Shown here piece after piece: positions 1 to 11,913 of a DNA stretch of 64,000 nucleotides (its first letter is position 1; the number at the start of each line of letters is the position of its first letter). The stretch covers positions 868,001-932,000 of the forward strand of contig OY755179.1 in the NCBI GenBank assembly GCA_963576735.1, read 5' to 3'. A program made the translations under genes and the position numbers. The notes beneath the pieces were generated by a model. The model searched no databases and had not been told where the DNA came from. It saw only the letters and a program-made list of their open reading frames with translations. This stretch comes from Bedellia somnulentella (Eukaryota > Arthropoda > Insecta > Lepidoptera > Bedelliidae).

Positions 1-267
1 CACAGAACCATAAATTAATGCAGTTGTGGACACACCCCAATGAGTACAACATGATGATATTAAAATTAATGTGTACACACACGTGGATGCAATTACGAAG
101 TTTTCAGTCGGGCGTGTATTGAAATGGGATGTTTCGGATTTATTTTTATACTGCGTATAGTAAGGTGAGATGGCTGGGTGCACTTGGTTAAGGTCGCAGA
201 GATTGCGGTGTGAGAGATTGATAGCTTGTTTTGAGTTTTTCTTAGTTAATCTAATAGTTCTAATATA

Positions 268-341
268 CGTTAGTATTAGTACCTCTGCCAACCCCTTCGG
301 GGATATGCGGCGTGAACGTTTATGTTTATGTTATGTTATGT
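268..341 (+). repeat. SINE2 3' fragment with TSD
   Basis: Only the last part of SINE2 is present: CCAACCCCTTCGGGGATAT, GGCGTGAACG, then the TTATG tail. It is flanked by the direct repeat GTTCTAATATA (257-267 and 340-350). The truncation lies at the 5' end, as expected from target-primed reverse transcription. Confidence 0.85.
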
Positions 342-348
342 TCTAATA

Positions 349-1109
349 TATCGATCATAGTTTAGTCCGTAAACTGAGTATGCCGATAACATATGTCGTG
401 AGTAAATTTAATATTAAAAAAATATTTAATTTGGATACCAATAGACAAATTAGATTTTTGTTGTGTAATCGTCTCTTGCAGTTTTAATTGGTGTTTCGTT
501 AATTTTATATAGTTGAGTAAAAATACTTTTAATGATAATAATTAAATAATAATTATACACAACACACAAACGTATACATATTATAACATTTTTTTATTTT
601 TCTGATACATTGATATTTGGGCCATAAAATTTCTACAAAGAAACAAATTTAGTAGGTGTTAAACAAATTCCAACTTACTCTCCATTTCCATAACCATTAA
701 TTGCAAATAAAAAAATGGTTATTAAAATAATTTCAACAGTACAACGTACTCCAGAACTAAAATTCTAAGCACGATTCCTCCGAGAATGACCATTAAACAT
801 ACTTCAGCGTGCAACGGTGGCAATAATAGAAATACCTTTTTGTTTTTCGCTTATAAAAATTTAAGTTTTCCAGTGCACGTTGCGAGAAGAAAATTCAAAG
901 GAAAAAACGATCAAAATTGCATATTTTAGTAATGTCGGGTCGACGTCAAGGAAGGAAGGCGAAGATCGAGAGTTGAATGAAAATGAGAGTTTATTCCCAA
1001 CTTACGCGGTGTCATTCCGACACACGTAATGCCGTGTATTAGCATACATCCTTTTATTTTTAAGCGAATTTCGGTAAAGGCAATTTATTATTAGGGCTTG
1101 TTTTTTTGT
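349..1109. other. AT-rich non-repetitive stretch
   Basis: I see no gene, RNA or recognised repeat here. A slightly GC-richer part lies near 930-1050. Short ORFs do not resemble any protein. Confidence 0.5.
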
Positions 1110-1205
1110 GAACGTAAGGGAAGCAAGAGAGATTTGTCAAGATCGTTAAAGGTGGCAATCTCTGCCTGAATCAATGGGAATAATGGGCGTGAGTATAAGT
1201 AAGTT
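1110..1205 (+). pseudogene. RTE-like LINE 3' end, AAGT-tail subfamily
   Basis: The sequence GTAAGGGAAGCAAGAGAGAT and the following bases match the last ~30 codons of the RTE-like reverse transcriptase at 53.9-54.1 kb. The reading frame is broken by a stop after the QDR codons. It ends GGGCGTGAGTATAAGTAAGT, so the tail is AAGT-like, not TATG. Confidence 0.75.
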
Positions 1206-1998
1206 TTTTTTGTGTGTGGATCTATAGCTAGTTAGTTTGGTTATTTTATAATTATTTAGGATGAAGTGGTGGCTATTGTTGGTTTTGATTCAAAATGTGA
1301 TACATATATCACACTTATATATATATATCAGTTACTATTATCCTGAAAAGTGATACAAATTACAATACAGTTAAACTTGGTTTAGTCTTAGTTGTTAGTT
1401 TAGTTAGAAATCAGACCCGAGTGGTCTGGACCCACACACAACGGATGAATTTCTAATAATTGTCCATAATACAAACTAATCCATCCTCAAATAAACCATT
1501 AACCCGTCATTGTTGAGAGCAAAGTAATTAAATAAGGCAGCCAATTGTCGCATCAAATAAAACTCGGTAATCGACCATAAATCGGCTGCAGTCTGTGCCC
1601 CTCCGCCATTATTCATTCCTCGGCGTCGATAATCGCTCCATATTTTACAGGCTGCACTGAAAATGCACCTCAATGCATGTCGTTATTAAACTAGGATAAA
1701 ATTCAAATATTATTACTTTCAAATAAGAATTTATAGGCTCACGACGAAGATGGTAAAGCCATATTTATTGTAAACGTGTTAAAAGTTTATCTTTTAAAGT
1801 ACGTATTAAGGACCATAAGTTGTGATTTGAGAATCCTTATTCAGTCTGACTTATTGAACAAGGTTTTACGATCTAAAGCATTTTAAAGGGAATGACAGTT
1901 TTGAATTTAAGAATAAAGGGTTAATCCCGATGCATCTATTTATGTCTCTTACTCACTTTAACTTCATTGACGAAAAAGATAAGAAATATTTTTAACGA
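1206..1998. other. Non-repetitive AT-rich stretch
   Basis: Nothing convincing is seen. A short minus-strand ORF at 1476-1673 has no recognisable domain. A short (TA)n run lies at about 1318-1328. Confidence 0.5.
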
Positions 1999-2145
1999 AC
2001 TATACGTACATACATACATATACTTATACGCCTTTAGTTCTCATTGGGGTAGGCAGAGACCATCAACCGAAACTTTCCTACTATCTACTACAAACCTGTG
2101 TACTATCCTTACAAACCTCTCTAGCAACTATCTTTTTATATTTTT
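1999..2145 (-). pseudogene. RTE-like LINE 3' end, degenerate
   Basis: On the plus strand it starts with CATACATACATA and then the complement of the LINE 3' end (TTCTCATTGGGGTAGGCAG). The coding part then decays; the ACAAACCTCTCTAGC stretch matches the complement of the GCCAGAGAGGTTTG codons elsewhere. No open frame remains. Confidence 0.7.
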
Positions 2146-2677
2146 TTCTTAATCTTAACACTCTTGAAATTCCATTAAACTTTAAATACATTATTTATAA
2201 TTCATTACAAACTCCCGTTCAACCACTTTCCCCTTATAACCAATGCGGCTTCCAGTTATCTCTATATGCTCAACAGTAAAAAACTATTACGAATCGTGCC
2301 ATCCACATATTCCAGAGCTAACACAAAGCATGTTCATTTCAGCGTATGAATTTTGACCTAACTAGAACGCCATTGTTGTAAAAAGAATTCGCCCGTTCTG
2401 AAATTATGTAAGTATTTTCACGGCAGTTATTTCCAGTGCATTTGTAGCTGGCTCGGACAGAGGCTGTCGGGCCAATATGCTATTTTTGTACTGCGATCAA
2501 TAGGAGGCTGGTTCTGCGAATAAACTGCTCAATTTGTTCTAGTTTTCATTAATAAATTGCAAACTGGCTGCAGATAGACTCTTGATGTTTCGAGTGGTAT
2601 TTTTATTTTTCTGTTTTAGATATATTGATCTTATGGGTTGTTATATAAAATAGGAAATAAAATGAAACTGAAAACAT
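2146..2677. other. Non-repetitive stretch
   Basis: No gene or known repeat seen. Confidence 0.45.
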
Positions 2678-2810
2678 CACATACATACATACATATGCTC
2701 ACTGCCATAAATCAAGGGGTGAAAAAGGGGTAGCCAGAGCTTCGGAGCTGGTAACTCCTCAGCTACACTTAAAAGTTTACAGGGGACAAGATGGTAGAAA
2801 TGAGGTATCA
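2678..2810 (-). repeat. SINE1, diverged and 5'-truncated
   Basis: Plus-strand order is ATACATACATAC tail, GGGGTAGCCAGAGC, a CTCCTCAGC block and GGGGACAAGATGGTAGAAA, all matching the complement of the SINE1 3' half. It is more diverged than most copies and resembles the copy at 25.98-26.10 kb. Confidence 0.75.
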
Positions 2811-3461
2811 TTTTTGGTGAATTCATAATTTAAAAAATCATAAAATAAATATATCACGAGACCTCGCACATCAATTAACCAATAAAAGGGAAAAATCTAG
2901 AATGAAAATAATGTAAACCGAGCTACATAAGAAAAAATCACAAACAAACTAAGTTCAAAACTTAACTGGTGCTAAAAACAATTTGGCACCGCTAAATAAC
3001 ACATAGAAAAGGGGAAAGGGGTGATTTTTGATATTGATTTACCTCTCGAGACAGCTCAGCAGACGGAAGAGCTAATCGGGACCCCACGAGGATGTCAGCA
3101 CTTGGGACTACCTTCGTTTACCTGACATATATATTAAACCGTTTCTATAAACTTACAGACAAATAGGGTGTTTTTGTGCGTTTGGTATTGCTATCTTTTG
3201 TTAGTTGTATTTGTATGTTGAACTGCTTTGGATTTTTACTACAATTAATTTGTTTGGATCACAGCTACTAAAACTATCCTGATAAGATTTATGATATGTA
3301 TATGTATCTTTAATTAAATAATAAATTACACTTACATTTCGGGGGGCTTTCATATTTAACAAATATTATTTTCAGTTTAGTTACAACATAAATAAGTTAG
3401 ATAATTGAACGGTAACTTTCGTATGCTAGTCTGATTTGCATTGGTCATTTATTTTTATATA
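2811..3461. other. Non-repetitive stretch
   Basis: No gene seen. A GC-richer part at about 3040-3120 is unassigned. Confidence 0.4.
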
Positions 3462-3580
3462 TCTATACTTATAATAAATCTGTAGAGAGGTCAATTCTGT
3501 ACATGAAATATATTTTCAAAATAACTATCAGGTGGTGATTAGGGATCGATACTGATGCCAAAAATGCAATCAGTAAAATT

Positions 3581-3626
<46 letters not shown>

Positions 3627-4434
3627 GGTTTGTATGTTCCCTATGGAAACAAAAACTACTCGACGGATTTTAACGAAACTTGGTACAATTATTCTCCATA
3701 CTCCTGGGCAGGTTTTTGTATACTTTTCAGCAGATTAGTAAAGGGGAATTTTGGGAAATTTTGGGAAAACGGGAGAAGTTACTCCATTTTTTAAGCTTCC
3801 GTCGCGTGTGCAGCCTTAATGGTTAAACTTACATAGAAATCATGTATGACGGAAATATTCTTCATAAAATTATCTAAAAAAAAATCCTCTACAGTTTATG
3901 TCTATCTTTTACGGTTGACTCACAATAACACGTGTAATTCCTGATAGCTTAGCAGTTCGGAACATTCTGATTATATTTGTTTACTCTTACGTTTGTAAAC
4001 CTCTCACTCATCCCTAATTTAAAAAAGGTAACATTATTACCTATTCAATAAAAAAAGAATCATAGAAATCGGTAGAGAAACACCGAAATTATACATAAAA
4101 TAAGCCATCGCGCCCGTGACCAAAACCGAATCGTTACTAATTTACATATAACATACTAGATGGCGCCAGTAGTTGCATCCTACAACACGTAATGATTTAT
4201 TTTTTAGATTGTTATAAATACTTCATAGCGTTTTATTCCAAAATTTACTATCAAACGGAAATACTGAACCGTTCATTAAAGCGCATTAAAAATCACCAAA
4301 CTACACTGTTTAGGGAGTGCTATAAATTGAAAACATTGCGCTGAATTTCACAATGCTTGAGCAGTGACTAAAGAAAGAAACCTCAGATATTTAAAAAACA
4401 ACGCTACCCGTGCGAAGCTGGGACGATCCACTAG
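3462..4434 (+). mobile_element. Helitron A, non-autonomous, plus copy
   Basis: The 5' end is TCTATACTTATAATA and the 3' end is CGTGCGAAGCTGGGACGATC followed by a CTAG terminus (4431-4434). The base before the element is A (3461) and the base after is T (4435), the A|T insertion rule of Helitrons. There are no terminal inverted repeats and no TSD. It carries no Rep/helicase ORF and contains a (TCTG)n run at about 3583-3626. A second copy, inverted, lies at 42173-43127 and matches along its whole length, including the subterminal 3' block. Confidence 0.88.
3583..3626 (+). repeat. (TCTG)n microsatellite inside Helitron A
   Basis: About eleven TCTG units. A short ORF running through it (3555-3794) encodes only the repeat CLSV and is not a gene. 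The inverted Helitron copy has a much shorter run. Confidence 0.9.
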
Positions 4435-4894
4435 TTATAAATAAATTAATGTTGTAATCTTTCATATCTCAAAGCCGTAATATTCATAACTATTAAACCA
4501 TATCTCAAAATAACGTAAATGTAAATGAATTCATTTGTGACAAAAGAAAAAGCTTTAAACACAAGTAGAAATAAATAAATACGTCAATACTAGTTGCTTT
4601 ATTAAAAAACACCCTATTGATGCTATATACAATACATCCTTTTGTTATATTCGATGTACCGAATAGAACATAAAATAAATGAAACTTTTACAGTGTTAGT
4701 CCAAAACAAAGACACCTTACCATAAGGTTTCATTAACAAACGCTTGCCAGGCCACCTATGCTGTGCCGTTAACAATGATTGTTGCACAAAACTTCTCTCT
4801 ATATGTTCATATCACTATACAATTTCGAAAGGGATTACTAGCTTTTTTTAGAAGCTTTGGAAGTTGAGTAGGGAGTGCAGTGTGCTATTTGTTA
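4435..4894. other. Non-repetitive stretch
   Basis: AT-rich with no recognised feature. Confidence 0.4.
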
Positions 4895-5300
4895 TCACGG
4901 TTATTAACGGTGAGGAAAAACATTTAGAAGAAACCCATTTAGCCGTCTAGTGCCGGCTTAGAATGTCGCTGCCCTTTTCTACCCACGGGTGTCGTAAGAG
5001 GCGACTAAGGGTATTGGGGCTTTTTATTGGATTTTTGGGCGAAGCGGTTGGAGACCCATCACCAAAAACCTTTATTTTCACCATCTTTTCCCCACTCAAC
5101 TTCCAAAAGTGGCTGAGGAATTTTAATTCCCTGGCTCTGGCTACCCCTTCTAGGGAAATATAGCCGTGAGCATATGTATGTATGTATGGCTGGGTAACAT
5201 TTATTCATGTGACAGTGGTGATCAGTAGTATGCACTTTTCGAGAAATTGTTTATGCTCTGGACACCAGATAACAAAAACGTCACGTGATAAACCGCTGTG
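4895..5300 (+). repeat. Old SINE2 copy split by SINE1
   Basis: The left part (4895-4941) reads like the SINE2 body TTAACGGTGAGG...AACCCA. The right part (5189-5300) continues with ATGTGACAGTG, GGACACCAGATAAC and GTCACGTGAT. SINE1 at 4942-5188 sits between. The diverged body implies an old insertion. Confidence 0.65.
4942..5188 (+). repeat. SINE1, full length
   Basis: Runs from GCCGTCTAGTGCCGGCTTAG to GAGCATATGTATGTATGTATG. It belongs to the subfamily reading AATGTCGCT and CTAAGGGTATTGGGGC with ATTGGATTTTTGGGCG. Short ORFs through it are by-products of the repeat. Confidence 0.9.
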
Positions 5301-5725
5301 ATTTGCGGGGTGAAAGTTTACTTTCAAAACTTTTTAAACAATTTCCAACTCTAAATAACTCACTACCATTTTTTGTGATGTATAGCCATGAGTTTACGTA
5401 GATATAAAACATATCTTATGAGGCGCTGTAAAATAGCAACGAAATATACCCGCTCGACGCTAGATAAGCCATATACTGTCAAAATTGCAGAAAAATAAAC
5501 ATTTCGAAATGTCTGCGCTGTTGAGTTAAATATAAATAAGTTTAAGTGAAACACGAGCTTATGAGTGGAGTGCTATTCTCAGTACTATACCTTATTAAAA
5601 TAATGCAATAACTGTCTTCTATTTTCCAGTGCACTCTCTTAGACTTTTAGTTGGAAATATAAGAAATAAGACATCTAGGTATCTAGGTTGTAATATTTAT
5701 ACTGTTTTTTAGGATTATTTACTTT
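5301..5725. other. Non-repetitive stretch
   Basis: Nothing supported. Confidence 0.4.
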
Positions 5726-5738
5726 ATTATTGAATAAT

Positions 5739-5955
5739 ACATACATACATACACACATACATATACATATACTCACGCCTTTAGTTCCTATTGGGGTAGG
5801 CAGAGACTATTGATCGCCACTTCGCACGATCCTGACAAAGCTCTTTAGCTTCGTTTACATCCATCAATCTTTTCATACATGCTCTTTTATTCTTCATACT
5901 TCGGACGCCAGCCTTTTTGAGCACACTCTCAATTTGGTCCAAGTGTGTTCTCCGA
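5739..5955 (-). pseudogene. RTE-like LINE 3' fragment with TSD
   Basis: Plus strand starts with an ACATACAT tail, then the complement of the stop region and coding end (GGGGTAGGCAGAG). It spans about the last 65 codons, with homology to HLDQIESVLKKAGVRS and NKRACMKRLMDV, plus point changes. It is flanked by a 13-bp TSD, ATTATTGAATAAT (5726-5738, 5956-5968). Confidence 0.9.
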
Positions 5956-5968
5956 ATTATTGAATAAT

Positions 5969-6596
5969 TTTTATGTTAAATTCTGAACTCAACAAACACT
6001 TTATTTAAAATTCAAATATTTGTTACCCATAAAATTAACTTACCGAGGTACTTCCTTCGCAGGACTTGACTGAGTTTCCTGATGACTAAATGACGTCATG
6101 ATTTATCACTAACTTTCAAGTTTTACTAAACATCATAAATCTCCTGAAAAAACATTTTTTTCATCAAAATATTTATGAGAATAATTTACTAGAATTAATT
6201 AATAAGGCTTTTACGGCACTAAAGTTGGCAACATAATACCCAAGTGTTCACTGGCGTATCCGTTTGACGACCTATAAAATGTTTGTATTGAACCTATTAA
6301 AGTTAACGGCGTTTGCTGATTTATTCCGTGCGTCAAGTTAATTAACGTTACGACAATTGGGCGGATCGTATACTACTATTGTTTAGTCTAAATTGTATCC
6401 AGATTGTTTGCAATACGAGTACCGATTCACAGTCGATATTTACGTTACCGATTTGTTATTGACACATGAAAGATTGATTCTATAGTAATCTCTGATTGAA
6501 GTTGTACTTATTAATGCTTATTACATAGATGAACGAGTATTTTATATTATTTTCTATAATGGTTTCCTTAAACATGTTTTTTGTTTTACGTTTGAT
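5969..6596. other. Non-repetitive stretch
   Basis: No gene or repeat recognised. Confidence 0.4.
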
Positions 6597-6604
6597 TTTA
6601 TAAG

Positions 6605-6848
6605 CTGTGTACTGTCGGCTTAGAATAGCACTACCCCGTTTCTACCGATGGGTGTACGTAAGAGGCGACTAACGGTATTGGGGCTTCTAAGGGATTTTTG
6701 GGCGATACGGCTGGAGACCCATCACCAACAACTTTTACTTTACCATTCTTTCCCCACTCAATTTTCCAAATGTGGCTGAGGAATTTCTAATTACTTAGCT
6801 CTGGCTACCCCTTCTAGGGACTTATAGCCGTGAGTATATGTATGTATG
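6605..6848 (+). repeat. SINE1, full length with TSD
   Basis: Starts CTGTGTACTGTCGGCTTAG and ends GAGTATATGTATGTATG. TSD TTTATAAG at 6597-6604 and 6849-6856. Confidence 0.9.
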
Positions 6849-6856
6849 TTTATAAG

Positions 6857-7519
6857 ATTGTTCATCTTTGTTGAATACTGGTTATCATTGTTAATAATGT
6901 GTATCATTGGCGTTTTTGGTCTTAAATCTTCATAACAATATTTAACTTTAGCTTTTTTTTAAATCATGCAACACACATTTTTTTTAAATACATGTTCATT
7001 GTGAAAAACGCTACTTTTTTTCTTCAAAAGGTTATCAATGCAAAGTATATCGCCTGGAGGTCAACGTCTGGCTAGTGCTTAGTAGTAAACTTTGTAAAGA
7101 AAGCTCGGTTGCGGCTTTCGTAGTCGCCTCGTTAGGCCGTACAACCGGGTCACGCGCCTCTGTTGAGGGTGAATTCTAATGAAGCCTGCTTATCATTCTA
7201 AATGACAGTCAACTTTGTCTTCCAAAGCCTCTGAGCCGGACCAACTTTAATTAATTTATGAATTAGCCCACCGAATGGACTTCTATCCGAATTTTAATCT
7301 GTCGAATTAATCAAGTCTTCAAATTCGGATTTCGGCGTCAACAAAATTATTTTGTTTTACAATTTTTTGTGATTTTATAGAAATGTTATATTTTGTTTTT
7401 ATTAGGTGTGGCAGATTTAATTATCATTTATGATGATTGAAAATGGTGATGTTTTATATACTGCATAGCTACATACCAAACAACCACCTATCGGAAAATG
7501 CAGTGAAAATTATAACAAT
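6857..7519. other. Non-repetitive, with a GC-richer block
   Basis: No gene is evident. The block at about 7030-7250 is GC-richer than its surroundings and matches no repeat in this window. It could be conserved non-coding DNA or an unrecognised exon. Confidence 0.4.
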
Positions 7520-7777
7520 AATATACATACATACATACATATATTCACGGCTATAAATCCCTTAACGGGGTAGCCAGAGCTTTGGAATGAGAAATTCCTC
7601 AGCCACTTTTGGAAGTTGATTGGGGAAAAGATGGTAATAATAAATGTTTTTGGTGACAGGTCTCCAACCACATCGCCCAAAAATAACTTAAAAAGCCCCT
7701 ATACCCTTAGTCGCCTCTTACGATCACCCAAGGGTAGAAATGGGGAAGTGTTATTCTAAGCCGACACTACACAGCAA
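7520..7777 (-). repeat. SINE1, full length
   Basis: Plus-strand order: ATACATACATACATATATTC tail, GGGGTAGCCAGAGC, GGGGAAAAGATGG, CGCCCAAAAATAAC, CCGACACTACACAGC. It has the GGAAT...ATTCC hairpin version. The flanks share AACAATAATAT, a possible TSD. Confidence 0.88.
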
Positions 7778-7789
7778 AAGACAATAATA

Positions 7790-10079
7790 AACAATAATAT
7801 GATATCCTAATATTGTTTTTTGGTGTATTATAACACAACTATTTGTTATATCAGACAAATCTACACCATTGGAGATTATCAACCCCTTTTGTATTTATCT
7901 CTCTCAAACTAAATTAGACAGACTCTTTCCAATTAAATTAAAATATACCGATTTATTATAGTGATGTCCCAAACAAATAGCCACTAAAAAATCGAAGAAA
8001 GCGAAATGAAGAATAGTGCTACGCCAGCCCGTAGCACACATAGAAAGGTTGTAGCGGACAGTGCGGGCTCAAACACTCGTAGTTTTATAGTCACATGCAC
8101 TTTCATAATTAAAACGTGCAGGTTTGAATGATCGGAAATGCGGAAAGGGCGTTTGGCACTCACTCACAGAAGTACAGTTACGAAAGTGTGATAAAGTTTA
8201 TTGTAGAAGCTTTTGGGCATTAATGGCTAATTTTTTGTGGTGGTGCATTTAAAAGTGATAAGAGGTGGGTGCAAATGGATTGTTGGCCATAAATTGACGG
8301 GTGTGAATTGCAATCACGGATGCCATAATAATATATACTTGCTAGAAAAACAGATTTTATAGGTATGTTCAACGTTAGAACAGCTAAATTTAACGTTAAA
8401 TACTTTCCTATACCTACGAGATACACATGTGACATTGGAGGTTACTACATATAAACGTATCTTAAGCGGTTTTATAAAATTACTACCTGTTACTCGTTTT
8501 AGCTTATAAAAATATTACCTCTTACTGTGAGAATGTTAAAAAAGAAATAGCTCTCAAATCTAACTTATTTGTGAATTAAAAATCAGAGCCTTTGACTTTC
8601 AATTAATGTGTAAATAGCCTACTAGTATATTTTCTAACATATTTTATCATAATGTTTACTAAATTAACGTAATTTTGCGTAATTAAAATATGTAAAACAT
8701 GGCTACCAAAAATCAGTTTTTTTTAAACTTTATTAACCAAACTTTAGTTGAAATTTCCCAACATGTAACATAGCATAGGTTCACCGAGATCATTGTACCT
8801 CCGTAAAACTAAAGAATAGTAAAGCTGGCCCGGGTTTATGATTATTACACTCTATAAAACAACAGCTTCGCCCCTTCGTTTATGGTTTATAAATTTCATT
8901 AGCGTACGTTGTCCGGGCGGTTTGTTAACTGGAACACGGCGACTTGTTCTAGCACTATTTACATACAGACTGATTATGTATGAAGTAGTTGTTTTGTGTG
9001 ATTTTCTTTTTACATTTCTTAATTTTTTCAACCTCTAAGTAACTGAAGATATTTTACAACCATTTAAGTCAAAGTTTAATCAATAAATTACATCAGGACT
9101 TGTGTTTTAATGTATTTGTCATGGTTGTTTAATAGTATATATGTATGAAGTGTTTTCAATTCTAAATTGACTTTTTAAGCACTATTTAGTAAACTTTGGA
9201 TATTTAGTATTGGTTCTTTTTTTTATTTATTCAAACCTTGATCATAAGGAAATGTTTCAGTATTTACTAAACTTGTTCTTCCCATTAAATATTTTAATGT
9301 ATGTTAAAAACATAATGATTATATGTAAAAGAAAAACTAACTCTTTTGAAACGCCTTTATAAACTAAGAAGAAGACTTAAAGAAGGATCGGTTCCTTAGT
9401 GTTTTAAAATTAAGTGACCTATTATCTTTTATCTTCCAACTACTTCCTAAAAATATATTTATGTTGTGTGAAGCTTTATAAATGTGATATAAAAGATCAC
9501 AAGAACATCAAAGTGTTAAATGCGTGGTACAGCCCACACATTGTGGTTTTGTAGTTTATATTCCACCATTTTCATTAACGATGATCGGTTTTTATTTGAA
9601 TGAAACCGAAACGAACGTTTATGGCCAGTGAAATGAGCCGCTTGCACCCTGTAGGTTTTATTCACATTGATTACAAATAATAATGGCTACTGCACAATGA
9701 TTTATAGTTGATATTTTGATGAGCAATGAAATATTCTGAAGTACTTTTAATTTTTAATGGATTCTTAATGGAATCATCATGTTGTTTTTCAGTTACATTT
9801 TATTGTAACATTATTTTAATCAATAACCAAATTATATGGAGTTTTGTTTTTTTTTTTACTTTTTAATGGTCGAATGTTTATGTTTTTAAGAGTAAATTAA
9901 TTAATCAAACATATCACTCTATCCTAAAATTTAAAGTTTTGAAAAATTTATAAGATCTGTACCAAAAACACATATGGGTAAAAGTTGCCAACTTGCCAAA
10001 CCCGAGAAAAACAAACTAAACTAACTTCAAACACCAGGTCCCATTGATTGTCCGATTTTCTAAACAGTTGAAACACACG
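7790..10079. other. Long non-repetitive AT-rich stretch
   Basis: 2.3 kb without a recognised repeat, unusual for this window. Short ORFs at 8220-8435 (minus) and 8838-9038 (plus) have no recognisable domain or supporting splice context. It could be intronic or conserved intergenic DNA. Confidence 0.45.
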
Positions 10080-10282
10080 CGAGTAGCCGTCTACGGCGTA
10101 GCACCGTCACTACAGAGAGCGTAGACACGACCTGCTCGGTTCACGGTTAGCGCGATACTGCCGCTGCCACTGAACTTCGGTATCCTGCTTCCCATATTCT
10201 CACATAGCCCAGGCCATCCTTCACAACCACTGCATATTGTATGTGCTCCTGGTATCATCTTATCGTTATTTTTATATTTCAA
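10080..10282. other. GC-rich island, unassigned
   Basis: GC-richer than the flanks, with a minus-strand ORF (10091-10282) containing four cysteines in a CSGCEGWPGLCE context. I do not recognise the protein. It could be an exon, a decayed transposon or chance. Confidence 0.3.
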
Positions 10283-11256
10283 AGTAATATACCAGTTTTT
10301 TTCACATAGTAGAGCATAATATGTTCAAACTAAAATTTCAGAAGACTGCAATTAAAAAAAATATATTTATAGAGTTTTTCAAAATTACGTTCGAAGGTTA
10401 AGTTTTGCGAATGACGAGGCCCTTTTACGCGAAGGCAGATTTTCTTGCCTTGCCCTTCTAATTAAGGGACGTTTCGGCTTTTACTTTCGAGATTTTCCAC
10501 TAATTGCTTACCCTTATTATCTGACTCTTCTAGTAATTACACCATTAAGATAATTGTTGGGAAACATTTTTTTCTTAGTCTTGAAAATGATTTGTTGTGT
10601 AGTTTTTACAAAGAAATGCAAAGATGAAGATCTTGAACATCTTATGGCATGAAATCTGTATAGTGAGCATGCCTTTGATATGAGTAATAATAGAAAGCGG
10701 TTATGTCATTTAATGCATCTTTTGTAAACGTATTTTAAACCTTAAATAAGGGGAAGAACGTCCTACAATAGTACTTACTAGTCTGATCTTAACCGCCTCA
10801 CCTGATTAAAAGCTAAAGGTTTTGCATACCCAAGCCCATATGCCCTATCGTGCCGACAATATAGAAATTAGTTAAATAAGGTTAAACCTTTAATTCTGCA
10901 TCTGCACCCTATAACACATCTTCTGCTGTGGCTACCTCCATTTAAACCCTATTGTATTTTACAATAAAGGGATATTCTAATTATAACAGAATAATTAAAT
11001 ATTAAGTTTTTATATTGTTATTTAGGTTGTGAATTGTTAATGTAAATATTTTAATTTTTTCTTGAATCAAGTAAGTACTGCTTTATTTATTATAAACACC
11101 ATCGAAATATATTAAGTTATAAAAAAACTTCAAAAAAATATGTGAATGCGTAAAGTTCATGAGTGAAAACTTAATTGTGAAGCAAGGAGGCATGTACACA
11201 ACTGATCACTGATGTGTTGAAATCTAAAATCAGTCTCACACAAATAACTTAATTAT
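10283..11256. other. Non-repetitive stretch
   Basis: Nothing supported apart from AT-rich DNA. Confidence 0.4.
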
Positions 11257-11267
11257 TAAAAACTATA

Positions 11268-11902
11268 ACGAAAGGAAAGTGTGATGAAGATATCGAGAGA
11301 AGAGTGAAAAAGGGTAATGCGGTAAATGGAGCACTGGATAGTCTAATGTCTAGTCAGTCGGTGTCTGAAAAGGCCCGAATGGCTGTGCATGATGCTGTCC
11401 TCGTTCCTACGCTTATGTATGGCAGTGAATGTTGGGTGTGGCAGAAGAAGCATGAAAGTAGAGTGAATGCAGTAGAAATGAGATCCCTCAGAAAAGTGTG
11501 TAATGTAAGGTTATGTGATCGTGTGAGGAATGATGTGATTCGTGAAAGGTGTGGTGTAAAAGATGATATTGTAAGAAAGATAGAAAAAGGAATGTTGAGA
11601 TGGTTCGGGCACATAGAGAGGATGGATGACAGTAAATTGGTGAAAGAGATATATAGAGCCAATGTGGAAGGTAATGTTAGTAGAGGACGACCTCGGAGGA
11701 CACATTTGGATCAAATAGAAAATGTGCTCAAAAAGGCAGGTGTCCGCAGTATGAAGAATAAAAGAGCATGTATGAAAAGATTGATGGATGTAAACGAAGC
11801 CAGAGAGGTTTGCCAGGATCGTACAAAGTGGCGATCGATAGTCTCTGCCTACCCCAATGGGAACTAACGGCGTGAGAATATGTATGTATGTATGTATGTA
11901 TG
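11268..11902 (+). pseudogene. RTE-like LINE, 5'-truncated, longest copy
   Basis: This is the end of a non-LTR retrotransposon reverse transcriptase; the open part from the first ATG is 11304-11867 (187 aa). Visible blocks are MYGSECWVWQKKHESRV, EMRSLRKVCNVRLCDRVRND, MLRWFGHIERMDD, RGRPRRTHLDQIE and QDRTKWRSIVSAYPNGN. These resemble the region downstream of the RT core in RTE-type elements. The catalytic RT core and endonuclease are absent, so the copy is dead. The stop lies only ~30 nt before the (TATG)n tail, giving a very short 3' UTR. TSD TAAAAACTATA at 11257-11267 and 11903-11913. The clade assignment (RTE) is inferred from the tail type, short 3' UTR and motifs. Confidence 0.88.
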
Positions 11903-11913
11903 TAAAAACTATA

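Noticed and set aside
3555..3794. Protein with CLSV repeats
   Set aside because: It is a translated (TCTG)n microsatellite inside a Helitron.
11354..11714. Minus-strand ORFs opposite the LINE copies (also at 22138-22468 and 56586-56771)
   Set aside because: They are shadows of the LINE reading frame on the other strand.
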